Assembly: GCA_045121095.1 (NCBI GenBank) | Contig: JBGVFN010000019.1 | Span: 1 to 20,463, forward strand | Reading direction: 5' to 3' | DNA length: 20,463 nucleotides | Source: TWA4 sp045121095 | Lineage (GTDB): Bacteria > Bacillota > Clostridia > Lachnospirales > Lachnospiraceae | Part shown: in pieces, positions 7,185 to 14,901 of the stretch | Layout: each line of letters opens with the position of its first letter | Position numbering within the stretch: position 1 is the stretch's first letter | Translations under genes and position numbers: made by a program | The notes under the pieces: generated by a model | What the model saw: the letters and a program-made list of their open reading frames with translations, nothing else | Told to the model about the DNA's origin: nothing | Database searches by the model: none

Positions 7185-7210
7185 CATCTTATCGTCTTAT
7201 CATCTTATCA
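7181..7210. repeat. 8-bp tandem repeat TTATCRTC
   Basis: The unit TTATC(G/A)TC is repeated about three and a half times directly beside the inverted repeat. Function unknown. Confidence 0.45.
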
Positions 7211-7258
7211 CAGAATCAAGGGAAATGCATTGGATATTTCACAGAAAATCACAAGTTC

Positions 7259-8461
7259 TTACATCTGTTTTATTCTTCTAAGAGCTTCTGCGGTATTCTC
7301 CTGGCTGCCAAAACCAGTCAGACGGAAATAGCCTTCACCACAAGAGCCAAATCCTGAACCAGGTGTACCTACTACATTCGCTTTTTCCAGCAGATAATCG
7401 AAAAATTCCCAGGAAGTCATATTATTGGGGGTCTTCAGCCATACATAAGGTGCATTCACACCACCGGATACGGTATATCCCATTGCAGCCAGTGAATCAC
7501 GAATTGTACTGGCATTTTTCATATAATATGCTACCTGTTCTTTTGTCTGCGCTTTTCCTTCCGGTGTATAAACTGCTGCACCTGCCGCCTGAACAATATA
7601 AGATACACCATTGGTTTTTGTTTCCTGATGTTTTGTCCATAATGTGTGAAGAGATACACCATCACGAACCAGTTCTTTGGGGATTACAGTAAAACCAAGT
7701 CTGGTACCGGTAAAACCTGCATTTTTAGAGAAGGAACGCATTTCAATGGCACATGTTTTTGCACCCTCACACTCATAAATTGTACGGGGAACATCTGCTT
7801 CTGAAATGTATGCTTCGTAAGCTGCATCGTAAATGATTACAGCACCAATTCTGTTTGCATAATCTACCCATTCCTGAAGCTGTGCTTTCGTAATGGTTGC
7901 ACCAGTGGGGTTATTCGGAAAACACAGATAGATCAGATCAGGATTTTCCTTCGGAAATTCCGGTGCAAAATGATTGGAAGCGTAACAGGGCATATAAATC
8001 AGATTGCTCCATTTTCCTGCATCTTTCATATAATCACCTGCACGGCCTACCAGCGCATTGGAATCCACATATACAGGATATACCGGATCACAAACAGCAA
8101 CTTTACAATCCAGACTGAAAATATCTCCCAGATCTGCAGAATCACATTTTGCACCGTCATTGACGAAAATTTCATCTGCAGCAATATCTGCACCTCTTGT
8201 CTTATAATCATTAGCAACAATGGCATCACGCAGGAAAGCATATCCTTCATAATCCGGATATCCTTTCACTTCCTGTCCCATAAGATCTGCCGCTTCATGC
8301 ATAGCTTTTACAATGGCTGGAGCCAGAGGCAATGAAACGTCACCGATACCAAGGCGAACAATCGATTTATCGGGGTTGGCTTCGGAGTATTCCTTTACTT
8401 TACGACCAATAGTTGCGAATAAGTAACTGCCGGGTAATTTCAAGTAATTTTGATTGATCAT
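7259..8461 (-). CDS. dapL: LL-diaminopimelate aminotransferase
   Basis: 400 residues from the ATG at 8461, supported by AAGGAG nine bases upstream. The in-frame ATG at 8479 lacks a site. It is a fold-type I PLP aminotransferase with YLFATIGRKV near the N-terminus, NNPTG at 183-187, and SFSKNAGFTGTRLGF with PLP-lysine Lys246. These are features of the DapL clade, which makes LL-2,6-diaminopimelate directly from tetrahydrodipicolinate for lysine and peptidoglycan. The family is usually about 410 residues. It has its own promoter upstream and no obvious T-rich terminator; a large inverted repeat follows it at 7131-7184. Confidence 0.93.
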   Translation of the reverse strand: MINQNYLKLPGSYLFATIGRKVKEYSEANPDKSIVRLGIGDVSLPLAPAIVKAMHEAADLMGQEVKGYPDYEGYAFLRDAIVANDYKTRGADIAADEIFVNDGAKCDSADLGDIFSLDCKVAVCDPVYPVYVDSNALVGRAGDYMKDAGKWSNLIYMPCYASNHFAPEFPKENPDLIYLCFPNNPTGATITKAQLQEWVDYANRIGAVIIYDAAYEAYISEADVPRTIYECEGAKTCAIEMRSFSKNAGFTGTRLGFTVIPKELVRDGVSLHTLWTKHQETKTNGVSYIVQAAGAAVYTPEGKAQTKEQVAYYMKNASTIRDSLAAMGYTVSGGVNAPYVWLKTPNNMTSWEFFDYLLEKANVVGTPGSGFGSCGEGYFRLTGFGSQENTAEALRRIKQM

Positions 8462-8549
8462 AACGTTTTTCTCCTTCATATCATTTCATACATTAATATT
8501 TGTGAAGCGGAAGGCTTCAAAAAGTGAAAACCGCTCCAATAACAGAGAC

Positions 8550-8578
8550 ATTTTAACATAGAACGTCCATCACGTAAA
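8550..8578 (-). promoter_or_regulatory. Sigma-A-type promoter of dapL
   Basis: TTTACG (8578-8573) and TAAAAT (8555-8550) with a 17-bp spacer, on the leftward strand. It lies about 90 bp upstream of the dapL start and right after the ptsI terminator. Confidence 0.6.
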
Positions 8579-8579
8579 G

Positions 8580-8613
8580 AAAAAAGTCCCTGCTTTCGAA
8601 AAAACAGGGACTA
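8580..8613 (-). terminator. Intrinsic terminator of ptsI
   Basis: AGTCCCTG and CAGGGACT pair around a 12-nt loop and are followed by TTTTTT on the leftward strand, about 45 nt after the ptsI stop. Confidence 0.85.
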
Positions 8614-8653
8614 AAATCTAACGATTGAATCGAATGATTCTATAGCAATTTAA

Positions 8654-10282
8654 TTACCATTTACTGGTATCGCATTTCCGAACCACATCTCTTACAGGTA
8701 AGATAAAGGTCGGTGATACGGATAATTCATCAACACCCATCTTCAGGAAGGTTTCAGTCAGAGACAGATCTGCACCTAACTCACCACAGATACCTACCCA
8801 TGCACCGCCCTTATGACCATTATCGATAATCATCTGTAATGCTCTTAAAACAGCGGGATGATGAGGATCATAGAATTCATCCAGTTTCGGATTCTGACGG
8901 TCAATCGCCAGTAAATACTGTGTCAGATCATTTGTACCAACAGAGAAGAAATCAACTTCCTTACCCAGTTCTTCACTGATCATAACAGCAGCAGGAGTTT
9001 CAATCATAACACCGATTTCCACATCCTTATATTCAATACCTTCTGCTTTCAGTTCGTCTTTTACTTCCTGCAGAATTGCTTTAATCTGATGTACTTCATC
9101 TACAGAAATAATCATGGGGAACATCACAGAGATGTTACCGAAAGCACTTGCACGCAGGAGCGCACGAAGCTGAGTTTTGAAGATATCTTTGCGTGTCAGA
9201 CAGATACGGATTGCACGATAACCAAGAGCAGGATTTTCTTCCTTATCCAGATTGAAGTAATCTACCTGTTTATCTGCACCGATATCCAGAGTACGAATGA
9301 TTACTTTTCTGCCGCCCATGTTCTGTGCTACTGTCTTGTAAGCCTGGAACTGTTCTTCTTCTGTAGGATAAGTAGAAGATTCCAGATACAGGAATTCGCT
9401 TCGGAACAGACCAATACCTTCTGCGTCGTTTGCCATGGCAGCAGCAGTATCTGCTACACTACCGATGTTTGCATAAAGATGAATGGATTTCTTACCGTCT
9501 GCAGTTACAGTTTCTTTACCCTTTAACTCCGTTAACAGCTGTCTCTTTCTTTCATCTTCTTCCATCTTGGCTTTCATCTCTGCTACATAGTCTTCATCAG
9601 GATCAATTGTAACTGTTCCTGTATAGCCATCAACTACTGCCAATTTGCCTTTCCAGTCCTTGCTGATGGGAATACCAATCAACGCAGGAATATTCATGGT
9701 ACGTGCAAGAATTGCTGTATGAGAGTTTGATGAACCATGTTCTGTTACAAAAGCCAGAAGTTTGGACTTGTCCATCTGTACAGTTTCACTGGGAGCCAGA
9801 TCATCTGCTACCAGAATCACCGGTTCATCCAGAGAACCCATATCGGTGTCACGTCCCAGCAGTACTGCCACCAGACGTTCAGAAATATCCTTTACGTCAG
9901 CAGCTCTTGCCTGCATATATGCATCATCCATAGCAGCAAACATAGCGGCAAAATTGTCACCTGTTGTTGCTACTGCGTATTCAGCACAAACATTTTCTGT
10001 TCTGATTATATTGTAAATTGCATCGAGATAATCTTCGTCATCCAGCATCATCATGTGAACTTCAAAAACTGCTGCATTATCTTCACCAACTTCTTTTACC
10101 GCTTTCTGGTAAATCTTATCCAGCTGGCCAATCGCTACAACTTTTGCACTTTCCACACGTTTGATTTCATCTTCGGGATTCTCGATTTTTTCTCGTTTTA
10201 CCTGATACTCATTCTTCTCATAGAAGAAGATTTTGCCAATTGCAATCTTTTTAAAAATGGATTTACCTGTATACTGTTCCAT
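8654..10282 (-). CDS. ptsI: PTS enzyme I (PEP:protein phosphotransferase)
   Basis: 542 residues. It takes phosphate from PEP onto a histidine and passes it to HPr, the entry step of all PTS sugar uptake. The phospho-histidine is His188 in GSSNSHTAILAR, where other family members read GGRTSHxAI. The PEP-binding barrel shows RSEFLYLE, DFFSVGTNDLTQYLLAIDRQN and the C-terminal GICGELGAD with the conserved cysteine. It is about 30 residues shorter than the E. coli enzyme, with no missing core motif. It lies 22 bp after ptsH, in the usual order, with GGGGTG before the start and a strong terminator after the stop. Confidence 0.95.
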   Translation of the reverse strand: MEQYTGKSIFKKIAIGKIFFYEKNEYQVKREKIENPEDEIKRVESAKVVAIGQLDKIYQKAVKEVGEDNAAVFEVHMMMLDDEDYLDAIYNIIRTENVCAEYAVATTGDNFAAMFAAMDDAYMQARAADVKDISERLVAVLLGRDTDMGSLDEPVILVADDLAPSETVQMDKSKLLAFVTEHGSSNSHTAILARTMNIPALIGIPISKDWKGKLAVVDGYTGTVTIDPDEDYVAEMKAKMEEDERKRQLLTELKGKETVTADGKKSIHLYANIGSVADTAAAMANDAEGIGLFRSEFLYLESSTYPTEEEQFQAYKTVAQNMGGRKVIIRTLDIGADKQVDYFNLDKEENPALGYRAIRICLTRKDIFKTQLRALLRASAFGNISVMFPMIISVDEVHQIKAILQEVKDELKAEGIEYKDVEIGVMIETPAAVMISEELGKEVDFFSVGTNDLTQYLLAIDRQNPKLDEFYDPHHPAVLRALQMIIDNGHKGGAWVGICGELGADLSLTETFLKMGVDELSVSPTFILPVRDVVRKCDTSKW

Positions 10283-10304
10283 ATATTACACCCCAGCAGA
10301 AATC

Positions 10305-10562
10305 TTACAGATTAGCTTCGAAGAATTCTTTCATTGCAGCAATTGCAGCATCTTCATCTGCACCATCAGCAGAAACAGTTACTTCATTACCAGTTTTTAC
10401 ACCCATACCCATGATTGCCATCAGTTTGGTTGCTGCTGCTTTTTTGCCGCCACATTCAAGAGTAATTGCAGATTCAAATTTCTTTGCTTCTTTTACCAGA
10501 AGTCCTGCGGGACGTGCGTGGATACCAATTTCGTCTTTGATTACATAATTAAATGATTTCAT
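10305..10562 (-). CDS. ptsH: HPr phosphocarrier protein, Lys at the Ser46 position
   Basis: 85 residues. HPr carries phosphate from enzyme I to the sugar-specific EIIA proteins. His15 in GIHARPAG is the phosphorylated residue. In Firmicutes HPr, Ser46 in KSIMG is phosphorylated by HPr kinase and recruits CcpA; here the ungapped alignment places Lys46 there (ATKLMAIMGMG). That form is therefore not expected to take part in Ser46-dependent catabolite repression. GAGG nine bases upstream supports the start. It is followed directly by ptsI. Related clostridial HPr proteins with Arg or Lys at this site are, to my recollection, common in this family. Confidence 0.95.
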   Translation of the reverse strand: MKSFNYVIKDEIGIHARPAGLLVKEAKKFESAITLECGGKKAAATKLMAIMGMGVKTGNEVTVSADGADEDAAIAAMKEFFEANL

Positions 10563-10612
10563 GTGATTTTACCTCATCTTTCTTAAAAAATTCTTTACTT
10601 GATGAGAATCAA

Positions 10613-10723
10613 TCAACAGCCCGGATTATAATCTGCCTGTACGATTAATCCCATACGTGAAAATTGGCGATAATTCCATCCTCCATATTTATACCGATAT
10701 CCGCATATTGGCATGTACCTCAT
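10613..10723 (-). CDS. Possible 36-residue Tyr/Gly-rich small protein upstream of ptsH
   Basis: An ATG at 10723 opens 36 codons, beginning MRYMPICGYRYKYGGWN and ending in ADYNPGC. GGGGCGGGAG lies eight bases upstream, a strong ribosome site. It begins 20 bp after the stop of the 80-codon ORF and ends 50 bp before ptsH, on the same strand, so all three could share one transcript. It is rich in Tyr, Gly and Arg, with Cys7 and a terminal Cys. The start codon sits inside a GGCATG-AGGTA-CATGCC inverted repeat (10709-10725). I do not recognise it. It may be an unstudied small protein or chance. Confidence 0.35.
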   Translation of the reverse strand: MRYMPICGYRYKYGGWNYRQFSRMGLIVQADYNPGC

Positions 10724-10743
10724 GCCTTGTGCTCCCGCCCCTA

Positions 10744-10986
10744 TTAATACCTCAACAAATACTCTTTATAACAAACGATGCGCTCATTTGAAATAGATGA
10801 ACAAAACAATAAAGCATCTCCCTGAATTCTGACTTTATTGCTTCCAGATCTTATCCAGATCCGTACAGGTTGAAGCAACTTTATAAGTTCCGCAGTGAGG
10901 ATATTCATCAATTTCTTGATGTCCAGGCCGCTCTCCATCATTCTCTTCATACGAAACAATTCAGAATTCACAGGATCTGCTGTCAT
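10744..10986 (-). CDS. Hypothetical protein, 80 residues, upstream of ptsH
   Basis: 80 codons with a basic, Leu/Ile-rich middle (LMNILTAELIKLLQPVRIWI). I recognise no domain, signal peptide or clear membrane segment. The ATG overlaps the stop of a short upstream ORF (MTMKELLKT, ATGA overlap), which itself follows AAGGGGA, so its translation could be coupled. AAGGA lies 13 bases before its own ATG, which is rather far. A promoter at 11093-11101 points into it. It could be a real small gene of the ptsHI transcript, a decayed gene, or non-coding leader sequence. Confidence 0.35.
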   Translation of the reverse strand: MTADPVNSELFRMKRMMESGLDIKKLMNILTAELIKLLQPVRIWIRSGSNKVRIQGDALLFCSSISNERIVCYKEYLLRY

Positions 10987-11092
10987 GTTTTCAACAGTTC
11001 CTTCATTGTCATATTGGTATCAATCCCCTTAGGGCTTTCGATACAGTAAAATATATAATCTTATGGAATGCATCTATGCAGTATTGTACCAG

Positions 11093-11101
11093 ACTTTCAT
11101 A
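11093..11101 (-). promoter_or_regulatory. Extended -10 promoter upstream of the small ORFs and ptsHI
   Basis: On the leftward strand TGG-TACAAT gives an extended -10 box. The hexamer 17 bp upstream is TGCTTA, and a better TTGATT lies 21 bp upstream. The downstream leader holds a TATC...CCCTAAGGG...GATA hairpin near 11013-11043. No closer promoter for ptsH was clear, so this may serve ptsHI as well. Confidence 0.45.
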
Positions 11102-11318
11102 CATTAAGCAATCAAAAATTGTAATAGTTGGCTCATAGTATTAAACTGTTTCAATAGAAGATTCCCTTCACTTTCTGCATATTTCACCAGTATTCAGAAA
11201 TATAATTAGTATCTCCGAAAATTTTGTAACTATTCAGACTTCACTGTTTCGTTATGTCCTGCTCTTTACCTTAAACTATGATGCTTTGCTATAGCCTGTT
11301 TTCTGCAATAAGTTTTTT
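11102..11318. other. Gene-free stretch between fdhD and the ptsH promoter
   Basis: AT-rich. It holds dispersed element copy 5 (TAACTATTCAG at 11227-11237). No clear terminator for fdhD and no ORF with a ribosome site were seen. Confidence 0.4.
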
Positions 11319-12173
11319 CTATATGAACTCTTTCGCTTCATGGAAAATTTCATATCGATCGGGCCATGCTTTACAGATCAGTGTCAGATTATAAGCACGA
11401 GCCATTTCGATGGCAGCATCTGTAGGTACTGACTTTGCCACCAGCACAGGAATTCGTGACATTACCACTTTCTTTACCATATCTGTTGGAACACGGCCGG
11501 TTGTATAAAGGATACACTCTTCCCTCTTCAATCCCTGCATTACCGCGTAACCAATCGCTTTATCCATGGCATTATGTCTTCCAATATCCTCACTGGCAAA
11601 AAGGATCTCCCCTTTTACACTTAAATAGCAACTGTGAGTTCCCTGTGTTGCTCTATGAATTTTGGAACCGGAAGCAAATTCATTGGCAAGTTCAAAAATC
11701 CATTCGGACTTCCATTCTGCCTTCTGCAGTTTGCGAATCTCTATCTTTTCCTTACTCCATTGCCCGTTATTTTGCAATTCCACATTCTTCGAATTCATAT
11801 TTCGCAGGAAAATCTGATTATCTGTACAACAAGTAGGCACTTCTGTTACTACATGAGTCAGGTTTAATGCAGCACCTGCATTTTCCTTCAGGAAAACCTT
11901 CGCCTGTCTGCCGCTGCTGCAGATATAAATGCTTTCCACATCATCAGCTGACTCAATATAGCCCTCAGAAATCATCCTTCCCATCACCAGTTCCACCAGA
12001 TTAGAGGGCGTACAAACCACTTTTAATACCAGCTGTTCATTGATATAAAGTTCTATAAAGTGCTCACTAACGATGCGGCACTCACCGTCCATCCTGCTTC
12101 CATCTGCGTTAACAGCAACTTCAGAAACTACCTTAGATACTTCTGCTGTATGAAACAAATTATTTACTACCAT
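11319..12173 (-). CDS. fdhD: FdhD-family formate dehydrogenase accessory protein
   Basis: 284 residues. FdhD proteins pass sulfur to the molybdenum/tungsten bis-MGD cofactor of formate dehydrogenase. Family features seen are CTPSNLVELVMGRMISEGYI (54-73), EDIGRHNAMDKAIG (195-208), TTGRVPTDMVKKV and VAKSVPTDAAIEMARAYNLTLI. The CxxC motif found in E. coli FdhD (Cys121, Cys124) is not visible; the equivalent stretch reads PTCCTDNQ with adjacent Cys115-Cys116. No formate dehydrogenase gene is in the window. AGGGGG stands three bases before the ATG, a short spacing, so a slightly later start is possible. A repeat element (12209) lies in the 97-bp gap to the upstream dagK-like gene. Confidence 0.88.
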   Translation of the reverse strand: MVVNNLFHTAEVSKVVSEVAVNADGSRMDGECRIVSEHFIELYINEQLVLKVVCTPSNLVELVMGRMISEGYIESADDVESIYICSSGRQAKVFLKENAGAALNLTHVVTEVPTCCTDNQIFLRNMNSKNVELQNNGQWSKEKIEIRKLQKAEWKSEWIFELANEFASGSKIHRATQGTHSCYLSVKGEILFASEDIGRHNAMDKAIGYAVMQGLKREECILYTTGRVPTDMVKKVVMSRIPVLVAKSVPTDAAIEMARAYNLTLICKAWPDRYEIFHEAKEFI

Positions 12174-12208
12174 ATTCCCCCTAAACTCCCCATACTTTGT
12201 ATTTTGCG

Positions 12209-12245
12209 TAACGATTCAGCCAGGCATGACCATGTGCCCTTTAGA
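12209..12245. repeat. Dispersed TAACNRTTCAG element, copy 6
   Basis: TAACGATTCAG at 12209-12219 followed by CCAGGCATGACC, the long form of the element. It separates the lipid kinase gene from fdhD. A weak AATCA-TTCA-TGATT stem followed by T4 overlaps the kinase stop codon near 12257-12272 and may be a weak terminator. Confidence 0.55.
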
Positions 12246-12270
12246 GCGTGTTTGAAAAAATCATGAATGA

Positions 12271-13158
12271 TTAAATACAGAATCGTACGGAACCATGGCG
12301 ATTATTGATGGCTGTAATACTGTACTCTCCACCATATTCACCATCCAGCGTCCATTTAATCTTCTCTTCCGACCAGATTTTCAGCCTTCTGGTTTTAAAA
12401 TAATAAAACATTTTAGAATCCCAGTTCTTCATAACAAAACTGGTTAATGTATCATTAATCTCCACCACTGATTTGGGATATTTAATCAAAAGAACCTCAA
12501 ATAATCCATCAGTCAAATCGGCTTCCCCATTATACAGGTTATTAAAACCTGCCACCCGTTCTGAATTAGTGATTAAACCAATTAAAAATTCATCTTCGAT
12601 TACTTGATCATCATAAGCTACTACCGCTTTAATGGGTTTGATAGTGGCCAGATGATTCAATGCGCTAACCACATATGCCTGATGTCCCAGCACATTTTTA
12701 AAAGACTGCGGCGTACTGTAAGTAACATCTGTAAACATACCAAAAGCGGCAGTATATAAAAAAGAATGGTCATTCAATACTCCACTGTCCAGATTGATAA
12801 TCCGGTCACTGACAGCCCGTTCCGCACTTTCCAATACATCACCGGTCAAACCAAAATTAGAAGCAAAATCATTGGTAGAACCACAGGGAATATACCCCAG
12901 TAATGTCCTGTAGTCACAGGCTTCTCTCAGACCTGATACGACCTCATTGATTGTACCATCACCGCCAGCACATACAATCCTGTCAAAACGCTGACTGTTC
13001 GCCTTTACATATTCTGCGGCATGTCCCTGATACTGGGTAATCAGTACAGATACTTCCAGCCCTTTCTGGCAGTACAGATTTAAAATATCAATCATATGAT
13101 CGGTAATTGTTTTTTTCCCGGAAACAGGATTTACAATAAAAAGCAATCGTGTAATCAT
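12271..13158 (-). CDS. Diacylglycerol kinase family lipid kinase (DagK/YegS type)
   Basis: 295 residues, the usual length. The N-terminal kinase lobe has IVNPVSGKK at 8-16, the nucleotide-binding AGGDGTINEVVSGL (64-77) and PCGSTNDFA (91-99). The C-terminal half is the beta-rich domain with the late WTLDGEYGGEYS motif. Soluble DagK enzymes in Gram-positives recycle diacylglycerol to phosphatidic acid. YegS-type relatives act on other lipids, so the exact substrate is open. GAGGG six bases upstream supports the start. A palindrome and a possible promoter lie upstream (13183-13218), and repeat elements flank it on both sides. Confidence 0.9.
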   Translation of the reverse strand: MITRLLFIVNPVSGKKTITDHMIDILNLYCQKGLEVSVLITQYQGHAAEYVKANSQRFDRIVCAGGDGTINEVVSGLREACDYRTLLGYIPCGSTNDFASNFGLTGDVLESAERAVSDRIINLDSGVLNDHSFLYTAAFGMFTDVTYSTPQSFKNVLGHQAYVVSALNHLATIKPIKAVVAYDDQVIEDEFLIGLITNSERVAGFNNLYNGEADLTDGLFEVLLIKYPKSVVEINDTLTSFVMKNWDSKMFYYFKTRRLKIWSEEKIKWTLDGEYGGEYSITAINNRHGSVRFCI

Positions 13159-13204
13159 GTTAAACCCTCACCCTATATTTCTAAATACAGTATTTTGTTT
13201 GTTA

Positions 13205-13218
13205 TTGTAATATTACAA
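13205..13218. promoter_or_regulatory. 14-bp perfect palindrome upstream of the lipid kinase gene
   Basis: TTGTAATATTACAA is nested inside a GTTTGT/ACAAAC inverted repeat. It overlaps a possible -35 (TTACAA) that lies 17 bp from TATTTA on the leftward strand. A DNA-binding dimer site is plausible; no regulator can be named. Confidence 0.35.
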
Positions 13219-13231
13219 ACATTCTTTCACA

Positions 13232-13270
13232 TATCTGTTCAGCAGACAGTTGTCTGCCGCTGAACTCTTA
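13232..13270. repeat. Dispersed element, copy 7, paired as a hairpin
   Basis: GTTCAGC (13237-13243) and GCTGAAC (13259-13265) enclose AGACA-GT-TGTCT. Each outer arm continues into a near-copy of TAACNGTTCAG, so two element ends face each other. No T-run follows. A second perfect hairpin, ATGTTTAT-TAGT-ATAAACAT, lies at 13294-13313 after aroD. Confidence 0.55.
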
Positions 13271-13360
13271 CTGTTTCAGATAATCTCTAAACGATGTTTA
13301 TTAGTATAAACATTTTCAGAAAAAAGTGCAACATTCCCTCATATCAGATAGGACCCTCAT

Positions 13361-14140
13361 TTACAGGCTTTTGTGGAGAAGATTCAATACTGTATCTAAT
13401 TCATGTACTTCCATCTGGCCTGGTGCAGAAACTTTCTTTGCCGCTCCAAAAGTTAATGCTGAACCAAATACTTCACCACAAATCCTGCTGACCACACCGG
13501 TTCCGGACATGGACATGGTAATAATCGGCCTGTCAGCATATTGAGAATGCATCTCTTCCGTGGCAGCCAGCAAAGTCAATACGTCTTTTTTACTCTGGGG
13601 CATCACTGCAATCTTAGGAATATCAGCATCCATTTCCTGCATCTTACACAACCGTCTTATAATTTCTTCTTTTTCAGGTGTTTTAAAAAAATCATGATTG
13701 GATGCTACTACTTTCACTCCACTGGCATGAACTTCTTCTATAATTTTTTTAACAGGTTCGTCCCCTGTAAAAATCTCCACATCAACCAAATCCACATAGC
13801 CAGATTGAGCTGCTTTTATATTTAATTCTGCATAATAATCATCCTTGATGGATTTCTCCCCACCTTCCTTTGCTGTCCGAAATGTCATCAAAAGAGGGAT
13901 TTCCCCAAGAATTCCCCGCAGTTCCTTTAAAACTTCAAGTACCTGTTCAAGATCAAATACATCTTCAAACCAATCAACACGCCATTCCACCACATCTACG
14001 GGAATTTCATGGAAAGTTTGGGCCTCTGCTAAAATTGCTTCTTTCGTAACACCTACTATTGGAACACATATTTTAGGAATCCCTTCTCCAATTACTGTAT
14101 TACGCACCTTCACTGTTTTTATCATACTCTTTTGCACCAT
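13361..14140 (-). CDS. aroD: 3-dehydroquinate dehydratase, type I
   Basis: 259 residues, the third step of the shikimate pathway. Type I features are EWRVDWFED (52-60), VVASNHDF with catalytic His149, PKIAVMPQS with the Schiff-base Lys176, and TMSMSGTGVVSRICGEVFGSALTFG near the C-terminus. The positions match E. coli His143 and Lys170 with a small offset. The start is uncertain: AAAAGG is only two bases before the ATG at 14140 but five bases before the next codon, GTG at 14137, which may be the true start. No other shikimate gene is adjacent; it sits between a cysteine-cluster protein gene and the lipid kinase gene. Confidence 0.94.
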   Translation of the reverse strand: MVQKSMIKTVKVRNTVIGEGIPKICVPIVGVTKEAILAEAQTFHEIPVDVVEWRVDWFEDVFDLEQVLEVLKELRGILGEIPLLMTFRTAKEGGEKSIKDDYYAELNIKAAQSGYVDLVDVEIFTGDEPVKKIIEEVHASGVKVVASNHDFFKTPEKEEIIRRLCKMQEMDADIPKIAVMPQSKKDVLTLLAATEEMHSQYADRPIITMSMSGTGVVSRICGEVFGSALTFGAAKKVSAPGQMEVHELDTVLNLLHKSL

Positions 14141-14164
14141 ATCCTTTTCTGCTGAATATATTCA

Positions 14165-14192
14165 AAACAGTTCAGCCCCGCCGAACTGTTAC
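14165..14192. repeat. Dispersed element, copy 8, perfect hairpin
   Basis: AACAGTTC (14166-14173) pairs with GAACTGTT (14183-14190) around AGCCCCGCC; both arms match the TAACNGTTCAG core closely. It fills the 58-bp gap between the cysteine-cluster gene and aroD. Confidence 0.6.
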
Positions 14193-14198
14193 AATATT

Positions 14199-14867
14199 TT
14201 AACCCAAAATTGTTTTCGCCGTTTCCAACCTCTCATAAAACTGTGTATAAAAATCCTTTGCTCCATCGTATGGCTGCACATAAAAAACAGTCAGCAAATA
14301 CATAATTTTTTCCTTAACTTTTGCTTCATCAGAAATAGTTTTTACCTGCGCAGTCACATCTTCCAGAAAATAATGCCAGTCTATAATAAACTGTTCATAT
14401 TGTTTCACATCCGGTGTGTCAATCCACTTACGTACTTTTACTTTGGAACGATTCTCTTTTTTACATTCATGAACCTGAAGAAAATAATCGAATCCACGAC
14501 CTTCTTCTTTATAAATCCGTCCAAGAGGAAATAAACGACAGATGCCCGGACGAACTGCATGTACCTGACAACGCCCCTCCTGACTAAGAAAAGCACAGGA
14601 TTCATCCGAACCGCCCATCTTCAAATTGGGCAGAATGATCCCATCTACTACATTCAACTCGATATAGCCATTCATCAGACGCTGAAAATCTGTATGCAGA
14701 CCTGTTTCCAGTCGATACAGATCCAAAGGATCCAGTATAATGGAACTGCCCATGCCTCTGCAGCAGGCAGAACAGCCTTTACAGTCTCCGCAATCTGCTT
14801 TTACCATGTCATTCAGACCATATAATTTTCCATCGGAAATTTCCCGCATATCTACGTTTCTTTTCAT
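14199..14867 (-). CDS. YkgJ/Fli-type CxxCxxCC cysteine-cluster protein
   Basis: 222 residues. Near the N-terminus is CGDCKGCSACCRGMG with cysteines at 26, 29, 32, 35 and 36. A second set follows in SCAFLSQEGRCQVHAVRPGICRLFPLG. This is the layout of the YkgJ family (zinc or iron chelatase-like, PF03692), whose role is not established. The C-terminal half (from about 130) is acidic/basic helical and not recognised. AAGGAG is eleven bases before the ATG, a long but usable spacing. It follows sbcC by about 100 bp on the same strand with no clear promoter in between, so it may be read from the sbcC transcript. Confidence 0.82.
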   Translation of the reverse strand: MKRNVDMREISDGKLYGLNDMVKADCGDCKGCSACCRGMGSSIILDPLDLYRLETGLHTDFQRLMNGYIELNVVDGIILPNLKMGGSDESCAFLSQEGRCQVHAVRPGICRLFPLGRIYKEEGRGFDYFLQVHECKKENRSKVKVRKWIDTPDVKQYEQFIIDWHYFLEDVTAQVKTISDEAKVKEKIMYLLTVFYVQPYDGAKDFYTQFYERLETAKTILG

Positions 14868-14901
14868 AAAACGTGTTTCTCCTTTACTTTTCGTATCTGC
14901 C

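Noticed and set aside
7181..7210. CRISPR array
   Set aside because: The TTATCRTC units are 8 bp in direct contact with no spacers, and no cas gene is in the window.
6917..7357. 146-codon plus-strand frame across the niaR-dapL gap
   Set aside because: Both ends overlap real genes on the other strand and the middle translates the AT-rich repeat region; no ribosome site.
9737..10315. 192-codon open frame on the plus strand
   Set aside because: It lies entirely antisense to ptsI, is rich in Phe/Cys/Ile as antisense frames often are, and has no ribosome site.
13237..13265. Intrinsic terminator of aroD
   Set aside because: The hairpin is strong but no T-run follows on the aroD strand, and the arms match the dispersed element.
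13845..14534. 229-codon open frame on the plus strand
   Set aside because: It is antisense to both aroD and the cysteine-cluster gene, and its composition is that of a shadow frame.
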